Shown: positions 52,611 through 61,673, counted from the stretch's first letter. The stretch is 64,000 nucleotides of DNA from Saprospiraceae bacterium (GCA_020437105.1 JAGQWR010000001.1:1-64000); one strand, 5' to 3'. Notes: generated by a model not told the origin, from the sequence alone. Made by a program: numbers and translations.

Positions 52611-53384
52611 TCAGGCATAGCCTCGTAATTTGTATATCGCAAGTCCAACCAGCTCTTTTATCAGTATGTTCCAGGTGGAAAGTGCTTTTGCATCCGGAAA
52701 TAACCAGGTGTTTGGGGTCCAGTGCAGTTTCTCCTGGATTAGGTCTGTAGGGTAGGGAATTACTTCCAAACCCTGCTTACGACAGATTGCCAAAGAACGC
52801 CGCATGTGAAAAGCTGAAGTAATTAAAACCACTGGCCCTTGAAGCCCGTTTTCTTCCATTACAGCCTTGGAAAAAATGATGTTTTCAAAGGTGTTTCGGG
52901 AGTTGGGTTCCGGAATGGTTACACTATCCGGCCAGCACCAGGTATCCAGAAGATCGTCAATCAACAAAGACTCCGGGATAGCATCCTGGATAATACTACC
53001 GTTTCCACCACTTAGAATTAGTTTGTTTACCACACCTGCATTAAGCAACTCCAGTCCGTTTATTAAGCGGTTGGGGCGCTCATTTAAATTAAACCGATCG
53101 AAGGTCATATCCGTCGATTGTCGGTAATACCCACCCAAAACAATACCTGTTTTCACCTCTGCCGGAATGTCTTTCGGACTGATAGGGCGAATCTCCCAAA
53201 CGGATAGTCCGATATGAAGTATTAATGGATTGGTAAACACCAGAAAAACCCAAACGGCTCCTTTGTACCCATAGCTTTTCCATTTCGGCCCTTTGGCAAA
53301 AAATCCCACCAAAAGCAGAAAAAAAATCCAATTTGAAGGCTGGAGTAAAAAGGCAAAAACTTTTGAAAAGATAAAAAACATCAA
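52611..53384 (-). CDS. YdcF/ElyC/SanA family (DUF218) membrane protein
   Basis: A 257-residue protein with two N-terminal membrane segments (about 7-26, 35-55), then a DUF218 domain with TGIVLGGYY, LILSGGNGS and EPNSRNTFENI motifs and ITSAFHMRRS. ElyC-type proteins affect envelope and peptidoglycan integrity; the exact reaction is unsettled. Its start overlaps the rhomboid gene stop by 4 bases. Confidence 0.9.
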   Translation of the reverse strand: MMFFIFSKVFAFLLQPSNWIFFLLLVGFFAKGPKWKSYGYKGAVWVFLVFTNPLILHIGLSVWEIRPISPKDIPAEVKTGIVLGGYYRQSTDMTFDRFNLNERPNRLINGLELLNAGVVNKLILSGGNGSIIQDAIPESLLIDDLLDTWCWPDSVTIPEPNSRNTFENIIFSKAVMEENGLQGPVVLITSAFHMRRSLAICRKQGLEVIPYPTDLIQEKLHWTPNTWLFPDAKALSTWNILIKELVGLAIYKLRGYA

Positions 53385-54004
53385 AAGGGTGTTTGATTGA
53401 TCAACTTGTCTAAAAACATGCTAAAGAATTCCGGATTTAGAATGATGGTAAGAAGAAAACCAAATATGGCTCCGTAAAAGTGTGCATCATGGTCGATCAT
53501 GTCCTGACCCTGTTTACTCGCGTAGGAGGAGTAAATTAAATATAATACCGCCGCAATAAAGGCCGGAACCGGAATTATAAAGAACAACAGGAGGATATTC
53601 CAAGGATTAAAAATTACATAGGCAAACAAGATTCCAGACACGGCACCTGAAGCACCAACACTGGCAAAATAGGGGTCATCCTTATGTTTGTACAAGGTTG
53701 AAAGATTGGCAAAAGGAATGGTGCCCAGATAAAGCAGCAGGAAGTTGATTCTGCCCATTAATTCGCCAAAGTAAAAGATGAAGTTGCCTTCAACGGCTTC
53801 GCCAAATTGATAAAAAACAAACATGTTGATTCCCAAATGCAACCAGCTCCCATGCACGAATCCGGATGTCCAAAGCCGGTAAAATTCCTTCGACTTTGTT
53901 TCCGCGTAAGGCGAATGTTTTAATTTCTCAAACAGGGACCTGTTTTCAAAGCTGAAATAGGAAATACCGGCTGTAAGGATAATAAGGATGAGTGTTATTG
54001 ACAT
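53381..54004 (-). CDS. Rhomboid-family intramembrane serine protease
   Basis: A 207-residue membrane protease with six membrane segments. The catalytic dyad is visible: Ser119 in SVGASGAVSG and His175 in DAHFYG, with the oxyanion-loop motif HGSWLHLGINM (about 51-61). The N-terminal extension is short. The gene overlaps the ElyC-like gene, so the two are coupled and may act together in envelope quality control (inference). Confidence 0.93.
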   Translation of the reverse strand: MSITLILIILTAGISYFSFENRSLFEKLKHSPYAETKSKEFYRLWTSGFVHGSWLHLGINMFVFYQFGEAVEGNFIFYFGELMGRINFLLLYLGTIPFANLSTLYKHKDDPYFASVGASGAVSGILFAYVIFNPWNILLLFFIIPVPAFIAAVLYLIYSSYASKQGQDMIDHDAHFYGAIFGFLLTIILNPEFFSMFLDKLINQTPF

Positions 54005-54033
54005 ATTTTTTGAATGTAGCTTTGCGAATTAAG

Positions 54034-54507
54034 TTATTCGTGATGATAGGGTTCATTTCGAAGAATGGTTTGTGCCCGGTATAATTGTTCCAGTATAAAC
54101 AGGCGCACCATTTGATGCGAAAAGGTCATTTTTGAAAGCGATATCAAGTGGTTTGCCCGATGGCGAACCTCTCCTGAAAAACCATACGCCCCGCCAATCA
54201 AAAGAACTACTTTTCTATGTGATTGATGCTGTAATGCTTCTAAATATTGGGCAAAGTCTATCGAGCGGTATTGTTTTCCCTGCTCGTCAAGGAGAATCAG
54301 GTAGTCAGAAGTATCCAGGCGTGCGAGTACAGCCTGTCCTTCCTTTTCCATTAATTGTTCCATCGGGAGTTTGCCTCCTTTCCGAATATCAGGAATCGTA
54401 ATCAACTCAAAAGGAATATAACGCTTTAGCCGTTTTTCATATTCCGCTATGCCTGCTTCCAAAAAAGGAAAGGCTGTCTTACCAATTTGCCAGAGTTCCA
54501 TTTTCAT
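54034..54507 (-). CDS. rlmH: 23S rRNA (pseudouridine1915-N3)-methyltransferase RlmH
   Basis: SPOUT methyltransferase of 157 residues, the family length. Visible: N-terminal ELWQIGKT, YLILLDEQGK, the knot VVLLIGGAYGFS and the end RAQTILRNEPYHHE. ATG 54507 (MKMELW) is preferred; an earlier start would extend it by 13 residues. It acts on the 70S ribosome. Confidence 0.95.
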   Translation of the reverse strand: MKMELWQIGKTAFPFLEAGIAEYEKRLKRYIPFELITIPDIRKGGKLPMEQLMEKEGQAVLARLDTSDYLILLDEQGKQYRSIDFAQYLEALQHQSHRKVVLLIGGAYGFSGEVRHRANHLISLSKMTFSHQMVRLFILEQLYRAQTILRNEPYHHE

Positions 54508-54568
54508 CTGACACAAAAATAGCCGAATTCCCGAATTAGCAGGCACCCTTTAATTGATCCATTCTGGC

Positions 54569-54576
54569 TACCTTTG
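54569..54576 (+). promoter_or_regulatory. -7 box (TACCTTTG) placed 4 nt before the SixA-like ATG
   Basis: Exact TAnnTTTG match with four bases to the ATG at 54581; suggests a leaderless transcript. Also sits in the divergent space with rlmH. Confidence 0.55.
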
Positions 54577-54580
54577 CTTT

Positions 54581-55081
54581 ATGAAAACAATTTACCTGAT
54601 CCGACATGCTAAGTCCGACTGGAACAACCCTTCCATTCGAGACATCGATAGACCGCTAAACAGCCGTGGCCAACGAGACGCTCCCTTTATGGCTAAAATG
54701 TTGGCAGGTAGGGGAGCAGCCCCGGATAAACTGGTCAGCAGCCCGGCAAACAGAGCGCTGACAACCGCTTCCTATTTTGCTGCCGAGCTGGGTATTCCGC
54801 TTGACCAGATCCTGGAAAATAAAACGATTTATGAAGCTTCTCCAACTTCCTTATTGCGGGAGATCAGCCACCTGGATGAGCAATGGAATTGCGTGCTGCT
54901 TTTTGGCCACAATCCAACTTTTACAGATGTCGCCAATCGTTTTAGTAACCAGTACATTCCGAATATGCCTACTTGTGGCGTATGTAAAATTGAGTCAAGT
55001 GCAACTCAATGGGCTGAAATGGATCCAATAAATAGCCAGCTTACGGAGTTTCATTTCCCGAAACAATATTTTCCGGCATGA
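54581..55081 (+). CDS. SixA-like histidine phosphatase
   Basis: A 166-residue histidine-phosphatase-superfamily protein with the catalytic YLIRHAKSDWN (RHG-type motif, His9), DRPLNSRGQRDAPFM, VSSPANRALTTA and a second His in LFGHNPTF. E. coli SixA dephosphorylates phosphohistidine domains; the substrate here is not evident. The stop overlaps the DUF4296 gene (ATGA). Confidence 0.9.
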   Translation: MKTIYLIRHAKSDWNNPSIRDIDRPLNSRGQRDAPFMAKMLAGRGAAPDKLVSSPANRALTTASYFAAELGIPLDQILENKTIYEASPTSLLREISHLDEQWNCVLLFGHNPTFTDVANRFSNQYIPNMPTCGVCKIESSATQWAEMDPINSQLTEFHFPKQYFPA

Positions 55082-55410
55082 GAAAAGTCTTTTTTATCCT
55101 AAGCCTGAGCCTGTTGTGCTGGTCCTGTTGGCAGAACAAAGACAAGCTCCCGGAAGTAGATACAAAATTGGTAAATGTGCTGGTTGATCTGCATCTAGCA
55201 GAAGCTGCTGCGGCAAATTTAACTTCTCGCACCAGAGATACGCTTTTGCCTAAATATTATGATCAGGTTTTTCAAATCCATCAAATGGATGCAGCGGAGT
55301 GGAAACAAACAATGGATGAGCTCCAACGCCAACCCCTGCTCATGAAACAGCTTTACACACAAGTGCTCGATACACTCGAAAAAAAGGTACTTGAAACCCG
55401 GGAAAAATAA
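55078..55410 (+). CDS. DUF4296 lipoprotein
   Basis: A 110-residue lipoprotein (lipobox with Cys17, LCWSC). The DUF4296 region (LPEVDTKLVNVLVDLHLAEAAAANL and YYDQVFQIHQM) is a helical domain found in Bacteroidota. Overlap with the SixA-like gene indicates joint expression. Function unknown. Confidence 0.88.
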   Translation: MRKVFFILSLSLLCWSCWQNKDKLPEVDTKLVNVLVDLHLAEAAAANLTSRTRDTLLPKYYDQVFQIHQMDAAEWKQTMDELQRQPLLMKQLYTQVLDTLEKKVLETREK

Positions 55411-55415
55411 TGGAC

Positions 55416-56078
55416 CTACTGGCGGGCTCCAAAAAGTAAACTACCAACACGAACCATAGTAGATCCCTCCTCCAGCGCCAGCTCAAAATCGCCCGACATC
55501 CCCATTGAAAGCGTGTTAAAGACCTGGTCCTCCAGGAAGTATGCCCGTTTGGTTCGTTCAAACAAGGTCCTCAGATTCCTGAACTCATTGCGAACCTGTA
55601 CCTGGTCATCGGTGAAAGTAGCCATACCCATTAAACCCCATATCTGGATGTTTTTAAGATTTTTGTAAGTGTCTGAATTCAATAATTCAAGTAGTTCCGC
55701 TTCCGAAAATCCAAATTTACTTTCTTCCTGAGCGATGTGTATCTGAAGCAGGCAGGGAATGATGCGATCTACCTTTATGGCCTGTTTATTAATCTCCTTG
55801 AGGATATTCAGACTGTCAACGGCGTGGATCAGGTGTATAAATGGTGCGATGTATTTGACCTTATTGCTTTGCAGGTGCCCAATTTGGTGCCAGCGGATAT
55901 CAGCTGGCAGTTCGCCTGCTTTTTCAACCAACTCCTGCACCCGGTTTTCACCAAAGTCACGTTGGCCAAGTTCATACATTTCGTGGATACGCGAAACCGG
56001 ATTGGTTTTAGACACAGCCACTAAAATGGCATTATTCTCGTCGGTGATTTTTTTTACCTGGAGATAGGTTGCTTTCAT
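55416..56078 (-). CDS. yggS: YggS-family PLP-binding protein (PLP homeostasis)
   Basis: A 220-residue fold-type III PLP protein. The PLP lysine is in VAVSKTNP (about 23), followed by FGENRVQEL, WHQIGHLQSNKV and the C-terminal SMGMSGDFELALEEGSTMVRVG. PLPBP/YggS regulates vitamin B6 and amino-acid homeostasis and has no known catalysis. It is convergent with the DUF4296 gene, 5 bases apart. Confidence 0.94.
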   Translation of the reverse strand: MKATYLQVKKITDENNAILVAVSKTNPVSRIHEMYELGQRDFGENRVQELVEKAGELPADIRWHQIGHLQSNKVKYIAPFIHLIHAVDSLNILKEINKQAIKVDRIIPCLLQIHIAQEESKFGFSEAELLELLNSDTYKNLKNIQIWGLMGMATFTDDQVQVRNEFRNLRTLFERTKRAYFLEDQVFNTLSMGMSGDFELALEEGSTMVRVGSLLFGARQ

Positions 56079-56196
56079 ACTACTATTTTTTCCCTTTCGG
56101 GGAATTTCGGGTTCCCTGAGAGTTTCACCCTCTTTAACAATTTAGATAGAATACTGGTTTGCAATAGTACGTTTAAAGGGAAATAAAACAGCAATC

Positions 56197-56394
56197 ATGC
56201 AATTTCAAAAATGGCAAAAAATGGAACGGGCAAATCGCAGGAGATCGGTTTTCCTGACAATTTTGTTTCATGCCATCCTAATTGGCGCGATTACTTACGG
56301 AAGTAGTGGAGGTAAACTAAAAAATCTGATGCCGGATTTTGTAAAAGACTTGTTTCAGACAGAAATCCCGTCAGATGATCAGGCGAAAGCCTAA
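56197..56394 (+). CDS. Small single-pass membrane protein
   Basis: A 65-residue protein: a basic N-terminus (KMERANRRRS), one membrane segment (about 18-36) and a soluble tail (MPDFVKDLFQTEIPSDDQAKA). No family recognised. Its 3' end overlaps the convergent deoxynucleoside kinase by 4 bases. Confidence 0.6.
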   Translation: MQFQKWQKMERANRRRSVFLTILFHAILIGAITYGSSGGKLKNLMPDFVKDLFQTEIPSDDQAKA

Positions 56395-57032
56395 AATAGT
56401 CCGTGTAACTCAGTCTGTACCATATTGACCACCTTGCCCAGATCCTCTGGGTTATTCGCAAAATCGACCTCATTGGCGTTAATTACGAGCAATCTCCCCA
56501 ACGTGTAATTGTCAATCCAATAATCATAGCGCTGGTTGAGGCGCTTAAGGTAATCCAGACTCATACTACCCTCATAATCCCGGCCCCGGTTTTCAATATG
56601 AGAAACAAGCGTGGAAATATCGGCTTTGAGATAAATCATTAAATCTGGCGGGCGAATCTGGGAGGACATGGTTTCAAAAAGGGACAGGTAATTTTCATAG
56701 TCTCTCTTTGACATCAAGCCCATATCATGCAGGTTGGGCGCAAAAATATAGGCATCTTCATAAATGGTACGATCTTGTACCACCGTATGTTCTCCGGCCA
56801 AAATCTTCAGAATTTGTCGATATCGGGAATTCAGGAAATAAATTTGCAAATTGAAGGACCAGCGATGCATATCATTATAGAAATCGCTTAGATAGGGATT
56901 GTCGTCTGTTGACTCATAATGAACCTGCCAATGAAACTGTTTGGCGAGTAATTCAGACAGTGTCGTTTTTCCGGCACCGATGTTGCCGGCAACTGCTACA
57001 TATTTAATATCATCAGACCACTTACTCTCCAT
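56391..57032 (-). CDS. Deoxynucleoside kinase
   Basis: Phosphorylates deoxyribonucleosides for salvage. 213 residues: P-loop AGNIGAGKTTL (about 15-25), the ESTDDNPYLSDFY substrate region (E/Y/F motif), QDRTIYEDAY (DRS-type, about 96) and the lid RGRDYE. It resembles the dNK/dGK-type kinases. Specificity (dA/dG or broad) cannot be read. Confidence 0.93.
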   Translation of the reverse strand: MESKWSDDIKYVAVAGNIGAGKTTLSELLAKQFHWQVHYESTDDNPYLSDFYNDMHRWSFNLQIYFLNSRYRQILKILAGEHTVVQDRTIYEDAYIFAPNLHDMGLMSKRDYENYLSLFETMSSQIRPPDLMIYLKADISTLVSHIENRGRDYEGSMSLDYLKRLNQRYDYWIDNYTLGRLLVINANEVDFANNPEDLGKVVNMVQTELHGLF

Positions 57033-57215
57033 TTGAAATTCCGCTTTGAATCTGAAGCCAAAATACAGAATTTGTTGTGAAGTAATAGCCCGGCATCAAT
57101 TATCGGCAAAATTCTTTGTCGGCCAAATTCTTAAGCAATCCTTGTATCTTGCTTCTTCGTTGACAGAAATGTACTACTCGACCCCTAAAACAGGGTAGTT
57201 ATCTAATTAATTAGG

Positions 57216-57512
57216 ATGGAAATAAACGACGCATTAATTTCAAGACTTGAAAAATTGGCACGCCTAAAATTGGGAGCACCCGACCGCAAAGCGTTTAGCC
57301 ATGATTTGAATTTGATGCTTGAAATGATTGAAAAACTGGAAGAAGCAGATTTGACGGATGTCAAACCGCTTATTTATCCGGGAGATTTAACGGCTTTACC
57401 CAGAAAAGATGTCCGTATAGATCCTTTGAAACAGGAATTGGCTCTAAAAAATGGGCCGGATACCAGTTTTCCATTTTTTCAGGTTCCAAAAGTGATCCAA
57501 AATAAATCTTGA
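57216..57512 (+). CDS. gatC: Asp-tRNA(Asn)/Glu-tRNA(Gln) amidotransferase subunit GatC
   Basis: A 98-residue subunit of the GatCAB complex, which converts misacylated Glu-tRNA-Gln or Asp-tRNA-Asn. The motifs [33 protein letters not shown] and LPRKDV are family-typical. gatA and gatB are not adjacent. One base separates it from the downstream ABC ATPase gene. Confidence 0.95.
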   Translation: MEINDALISRLEKLARLKLGAPDRKAFSHDLNLMLEMIEKLEEADLTDVKPLIYPGDLTALPRKDVRIDPLKQELALKNGPDTSFPFFQVPKVIQNKS

Positions 57513-57513
57513 T

Positions 57514-58251
57514 ATGACTACTGGTCCGATTATCTCTGTAAATGACTTAAGAAAAACCTATGTAATGGGAACCACTCTGGTTCATGCCCTGCAATCCATT
57601 ACACTGGATATTCACAAAAATGAATACGTTGCACTTATGGGGTCTTCCGGTTCGGGGAAGTCAACCTTTATGAATTTGATCGGCTGCCTGGATACTCCGA
57701 CTTCGGGGCAATACATCCTCAATGGTATTAACGTAAGTACAATGCACGACGAGGAATTAGCGGAAGTTCGCAACAAGGAAATCGGCTTTATATTTCAGAC
57801 TTTTAACCTGCTTCCTCGTTTATCCTCTCTGGAAAATGTAGCCCTCCCGCTGGTATATGCCGGAGTTGGTAAAAGCAAAAGACTGGAACGCGCCAGAGAG
57901 GTTCTTGCAGCAGTCGGCTTAGAAGATCGAATGGATCACAGGCCCAACGAGCTTTCGGGAGGACAACGGCAGCGGGTGGCAGTAGCCCGTGCCCTGGTCA
58001 ATAACCCCTCCATCATTTTGGCAGATGAACCTACGGGTAACCTGGATACCAAAACATCCATTGAGATAATGGAGATCTTTGAGAAAATTCATGCCTTGGG
58101 AAATACGATCATTCTGGTTACCCATGAGCCGGATATTTCAGAACATGCGCACCGCATCATTCGTCTTCGGGATGGCCTGGTTGAAGACGATAAAATAAAC
58201 GAGCAGTTTATTACGGTTAGCGACCCAAATCATAGATATAAAGAAGACTAA
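57514..58251 (+). CDS. ABC transporter ATP-binding protein, MacB/LolD type
   Basis: A 245-residue ATPase with Walker [11 protein letters not shown] (about 42-51), Q-loop IFQTFNLLP, signature [15 protein letters not shown], Walker [12 protein letters not shown] and His-switch VTHEP. LolD/MacB-type ATPases drive lipoprotein release or efflux; no permease gene is next to it, so the partner is elsewhere. It is coupled to gatC and to the adenosyltransferase. Confidence 0.95.
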   Translation: MTTGPIISVNDLRKTYVMGTTLVHALQSITLDIHKNEYVALMGSSGSGKSTFMNLIGCLDTPTSGQYILNGINVSTMHDEELAEVRNKEIGFIFQTFNLLPRLSSLENVALPLVYAGVGKSKRLERAREVLAAVGLEDRMDHRPNELSGGQRQRVAVARALVNNPSIILADEPTGNLDTKTSIEIMEIFEKIHALGNTIILVTHEPDISEHAHRIIRLRDGLVEDDKINEQFITVSDPNHRYKED

Positions 58252-58800
58252 ATGGCATTTCGTATTTATACTAAGACTGGCGATCAGGGAGAAACCGGCT
58301 TATTTGGAGGAAAACGCCTTTCCAAAGCGCATATCCGAATAGACTCCTATGGCACAGTAGATGAACTGAATTCCTGCCTCGGGTTAGTACGAGATCACCT
58401 GGAGATAGAATCCATCCGACAAGAATTACTGGAAATCCAGAGCCTGCTTTTTACTATTGGCTCCAACCTGGCTTCTGATCCGGAAAAAAAATCTGGAGTC
58501 CCAGCTCTTCGGGAAACGGAGATCGAAAAACTGGAAAAGGCGATTGATCGAATGGAGGAAAGCCTTCCGCCGCTTAAGAACTTTATCCTTCCGGGAGGGC
58601 ACCCGGCCGTTTCCTTTATACACCTGGCACGCACAGTGTGTCGCCGGGCAGAACGAATTACCGTTGCCTTGGCCGAATTGGAACCCGTGGAGGAAACCCT
58701 GATTAAATACCTCAACCGCTTATCTGATTATTTGTTTGTCCTCGCCCGATATACAGGGCATAAACTAGGGGTTTCCGAGATACCCTGGATCGCGGGTTAG
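58252..58800 (+). CDS. Cob(I)alamin adenosyltransferase, PduO type
   Basis: A 182-residue enzyme making adenosylcobalamin from cob(I)alamin and ATP. Visible: TKTGDQGETGLFGGKRLSK (ATP-binding N-terminus), DSYGTVDELNSCLG, and the C-terminal CRRAERITVAL and RLSDYLFVLAR with the conserved Arg/Asn residues. It starts directly after the ABC stop (TAAATG). No cobalamin synthesis gene lies in the window. Confidence 0.96.
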   Translation: MAFRIYTKTGDQGETGLFGGKRLSKAHIRIDSYGTVDELNSCLGLVRDHLEIESIRQELLEIQSLLFTIGSNLASDPEKKSGVPALRETEIEKLEKAIDRMEESLPPLKNFILPGGHPAVSFIHLARTVCRRAERITVALAELEPVEETLIKYLNRLSDYLFVLARYTGHKLGVSEIPWIAG

Positions 58801-58839
58801 GTCTGGAATTCCATCCTCCATCCCTATTTAAAATCTCAC

Positions 58840-58847
58840 TACCTTTG
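58840..58847 (+). promoter_or_regulatory. -7 box (TACCTTTG) placed 4 nt before the 7TM-HD ATG
   Basis: Exact TAnnTTTG match with four bases to the ATG at 58852, the same geometry as at 31715 and 54569; suggests a leaderless transcript independent of the upstream gatC operon. Confidence 0.55.
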
Positions 58848-58851
58848 GTAG

Positions 58852-60921
58852 ATGCTACTAGATAGATTGAGGTCGCTTTCCAATCTTTGGAAGTATGCAA
58901 TGGTGCTGCTTACCATTGTATTTATCAGTCTGCTTTTTCCGGAGCAGGTTCGGTTCAGGTACCAGTATAAGGAAAGCGGTATGTGGGCCTATGAAGACCT
59001 CTACGCCCCATTTGATTTTCCCATCAAAAAATCCGAAACAGAAATACAGCAGGAGCAAAGCAATCTCCTTTCGGACTTGGCTCCCTATTATATAATTGAT
59101 CACCAGGTAGCCCGACGGCAAAAACTGGAATTTGAAAAAGCCTTCCAGGATCAACTCAAGCTGGCAGCGGGAAACGATCAATTTCGGGATGTTGAACGGA
59201 ATGCTGGTCGCTACCTTCAGTATAGCCGTGGATTGCTTGATCGGTTATTTGAAAAGGGGATTATCAAATTGGATTCGTCCCACCAGGACAAAGAACCGGA
59301 TTTTGTCATCAATGTAGTACGAGGAAACACCGTTCAAAGGCAAACGCTCCAATCTATTATGACAGTCGAGGAGGCCCGTGAACTGATTACGGATAGTTTA
59401 CCTTACTCCAAATTATATGTAGCCGAATTTTTATTGCCAATCCTTCCGGATGCAGCCACGGCAAACTTATTATATAGCGACTCTCTGAGTAGTCTATATC
59501 GCCAGGAGCAACTGGAGGGATTAGTGACTTCTAAAGGGGTGATCAACGAGGGCGACCTCATCATTACCCGTGGGAGCCGAATATCTCCTGAAATTTATCA
59601 GGTACTGGTTTCTTTCGAGGATGCCTACCAGATACGTGCAGGTGGCAAAGGTGCTTATTGGAAAGTGTTGTTTGGTTTTTTCCTGCTTACCAGTCTGATT
59701 GTCGGAGTCTTTGGGATTTACCTTCAATTTTATGCATCCGAGGTTTTTAGTCGATACAAGTCACTGGCATTTGTCTTGATGTGGCTGGTGGTATATTCTT
59801 ATTTGGTGTTTGCGGTAGAATCCATTGATTCGTTGTCGGCCTATATGATTCCATTTTGTATTGTGCCTATTGTCGTGAAGATTTTCTATTCAGATCGCCT
59901 GGCATTTTTCACCCATATCGTTGTTATTTTGGTAGCCAGCTTCCTGAGTAGCCTCGGCTATGAATTTACGGTTGTCCAGATACTCGCTGGTATTGTAGCA
60001 GTAATGAGCAATCCGGATGCCCGGGACTGGTCGAAGTTTTTTCGATCCATGGCCTATATTTTTCTGATTTATTCCCTCTCTTATGTTGGCCTGGTATTTA
60101 TGCAGGAAGGCCAGTTGGGCTGGGATGACAGCTCCTATTTTGTCTGGATATTTCTGAATGTGTTCCTGACACTGTTAGCCTTTCCGATGATTCCATTACT
60201 GGAACGTTTATTCGGCTTTACCTCCTCTGTTTCCCTGGTAGAACTATCAGATATGAACAGACCTTTACTTCGGGATCTGGCACTGAAAGCTCCGGGCACC
60301 TTGCAACATTCCCTGCAGGTTGCCAACCTGTCGGAAGAAGCAGCCCGTTTGATTGGTGCAGATGGTTTGTTGGTGCGCGTTGCCGCCCTTTACCACGATA
60401 TTGGAAAGATGAGGAGGCCGGAGTATTTTATAGAAAACCAGGGCGGTGAAAACCCTCATAATGGATTGACTGAGTTAGAATCTGCAAAAATAATTATCGA
60501 CCATGTGATTGATGGGGAAGCGATGGCTCGGAAGGCTCGTTTACCACAGATCCTGATTAATTTCATCTTAACCCACCACGGAACTACTCGCACAGAATAT
60601 TTCTACAGAACGTATATTCAGAAATACCCGGATCGGGAAGCCGATGAAGCACAATTTCGATATCCGGGACCAAAACCCCAGACGAAAGAGGAAACAATTC
60701 TCATGTTAGCAGATTCGCTCGAAGCCTCTTCCAAATCTTTGCGGAACCCAAGTGGCCAGGATATTGATCAGTTGGTTGAAAAAATTATCTCCGGGAAGAT
60801 AACTCACGGACAACTGGACGAGTCAGCGCTCACCTTCGAAGAATTGGAGAAATGTAAAACCGTTTTCCGGAAATTATTACGCAGCATTAACCATGTGCGG
60901 GTGGAGTACCCACAAGAATAA
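58852..60921 (+). CDS. 7TM-HD family phosphodiesterase (PgpH-like)
   Basis: A 689-residue membrane protein: an N-terminal membrane segment (about 14-30), an extracytoplasmic 7TMR-HDED domain (about 45-265), seven membrane segments (about 270-475) and a cytoplasmic HD domain with HDIGKMRRPEYF (about 520) and HHGTTRTEYFY. PgpH-type members hydrolyse c-di-AMP; by family this is the likely activity, but it is unproved here. The HD residues are present. Confidence 0.93.
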   Translation: MLLDRLRSLSNLWKYAMVLLTIVFISLLFPEQVRFRYQYKESGMWAYEDLYAPFDFPIKKSETEIQQEQSNLLSDLAPYYIIDHQVARRQKLEFEKAFQDQLKLAAGNDQFRDVERNAGRYLQYSRGLLDRLFEKGIIKLDSSHQDKEPDFVINVVRGNTVQRQTLQSIMTVEEARELITDSLPYSKLYVAEFLLPILPDAATANLLYSDSLSSLYRQEQLEGLVTSKGVINEGDLIITRGSRISPEIYQVLVSFEDAYQIRAGGKGAYWKVLFGFFLLTSLIVGVFGIYLQFYASEVFSRYKSLAFVLMWLVVYSYLVFAVESIDSLSAYMIPFCIVPIVVKIFYSDRLAFFTHIVVILVASFLSSLGYEFTVVQILAGIVAVMSNPDARDWSKFFRSMAYIFLIYSLSYVGLVFMQEGQLGWDDSSYFVWIFLNVFLTLLAFPMIPLLERLFGFTSSVSLVELSDMNRPLLRDLALKAPGTLQHSLQVANLSEEAARLIGADGLLVRVAALYHDIGKMRRPEYFIENQGGENPHNGLTELESAKIIIDHVIDGEAMARKARLPQILINFILTHHGTTRTEYFYRTYIQKYPDREADEAQFRYPGPKPQTKEETILMLADSLEASSKSLRNPSGQDIDQLVEKIISGKITHGQLDESALTFEELEKCKTVFRKLLRSINHVRVEYPQE

Positions 60922-60927
60922 TCGAGC

Positions 60928-61098
60928 TTAATCCTGCTTCCAGGGGCAATGTCTGCACCCGCTCCCACAGCAATATCCACGTGATTTGTGATAATATTCC
61001 GTGAATACCATAAACCCGTTTTCAAAATAAAAGTCCCGGCCTTCCAGTAATTGTCGGGGTTTTTGTTCTGCCTCCTTTGATTTTTCTTTTTTATCCAA
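60928..61098 (-). CDS. DUF5522 small Cys-rich protein
   Basis: A 56-residue protein from a TTG at 61098 to TAA at 60928. It shows the DUF5522 signature YFENGFMVFTEYYH followed by the Cys cluster YCCGSGCRHCPW. The four Cys suggest a metal or Fe-S site (inference). It lies in the gap between the 7TM-HD and DUF6580 genes; the next minus-strand gene ends 14 bases upstream of its start, so the two are probably cotranscribed. Confidence 0.85.
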   Translation of the reverse strand: MDKKEKSKEAEQKPRQLLEGRDFYFENGFMVFTEYYHKSRGYCCGSGCRHCPWKQD

Positions 61099-61112
61099 AT
61101 CTGGTGAGTAGC

Positions 61113-61673
61113 TTATTTGCTAAAACTAAATCCCGGGTACCGGGAACTGATCCATTCATATCCTCCAAAGAGCACTAATACGAAAAAAAGATCTCCTGCC
61201 AGCGTATTCCAGAAGAATGGAATGGCAGCAGTGTAACAAGCCAACAGACCTGCCAGGTTCATTGGGTACAGGCCATAACTTAGCCAGGAGAAAAAATTGG
61301 TGACCAGGAAAAAGAGGACAGAAGCGGCCAGGCTGGCTCCAAAAATACGTCCGGCAGAAATTTGCTTCAACAGTCCGAAACCAAGCAGTACAATGAGTAA
61401 AAAGCTAAGGAAAACACCCGGATTGCTAAACCACATAAAATGCTCGTAGTACATGCCATATACCAGGTTATCGAGGAGCAGATTGCTAATCCAGAGTGCT
61501 GCAAAAGGAATAATCAGCGCCAGGTGTTTTTGCTTTAGGTAAGCAGCACCAAACAAAGCCATGGCACCAATTGGGGCCACATTTGGCGGATGGGGGAGCA
61601 GGCGACTTAAAGCTGCCAGTAATATCATGGCCGAAACCAACAGAATAGACTTATTTCGAGATTGAGCTTGCAT
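61113..61673 (-). CDS. DUF6580 membrane protein (putative transport)
   Basis: A 186-residue inner-membrane protein with about five membrane segments and the family pattern RLLPHPPNVAPIGAMALFGAAYL near the N-terminus and SWLSYGLYPMNLAGL later. DUF6580 proteins have been linked to ECF-type S components by similarity; the substrate is unknown. A TATTTTTG box (61694-61701, minus strand) lies 20 bases upstream of the start. Confidence 0.85.
   Translation of the reverse strand: MQAQSRNKSILLVSAMILLAALSRLLPHPPNVAPIGAMALFGAAYLKQKHLALIIPFAALWISNLLLDNLVYGMYYEHFMWFSNPGVFLSFLLIVLLGFGLLKQISAGRIFGASLAASVLFFLVTNFFSWLSYGLYPMNLAGLLACYTAAIPFFWNTLAGDLFFVLVLFGGYEWISSRYPGFSFSK

Noticed and set aside
57173..57199. 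Hairpin (ACTAC/GTAGT) before gatC
   Set aside because: The stem is short with an internal gap and no known motif; it may be fortuitous in the leader.
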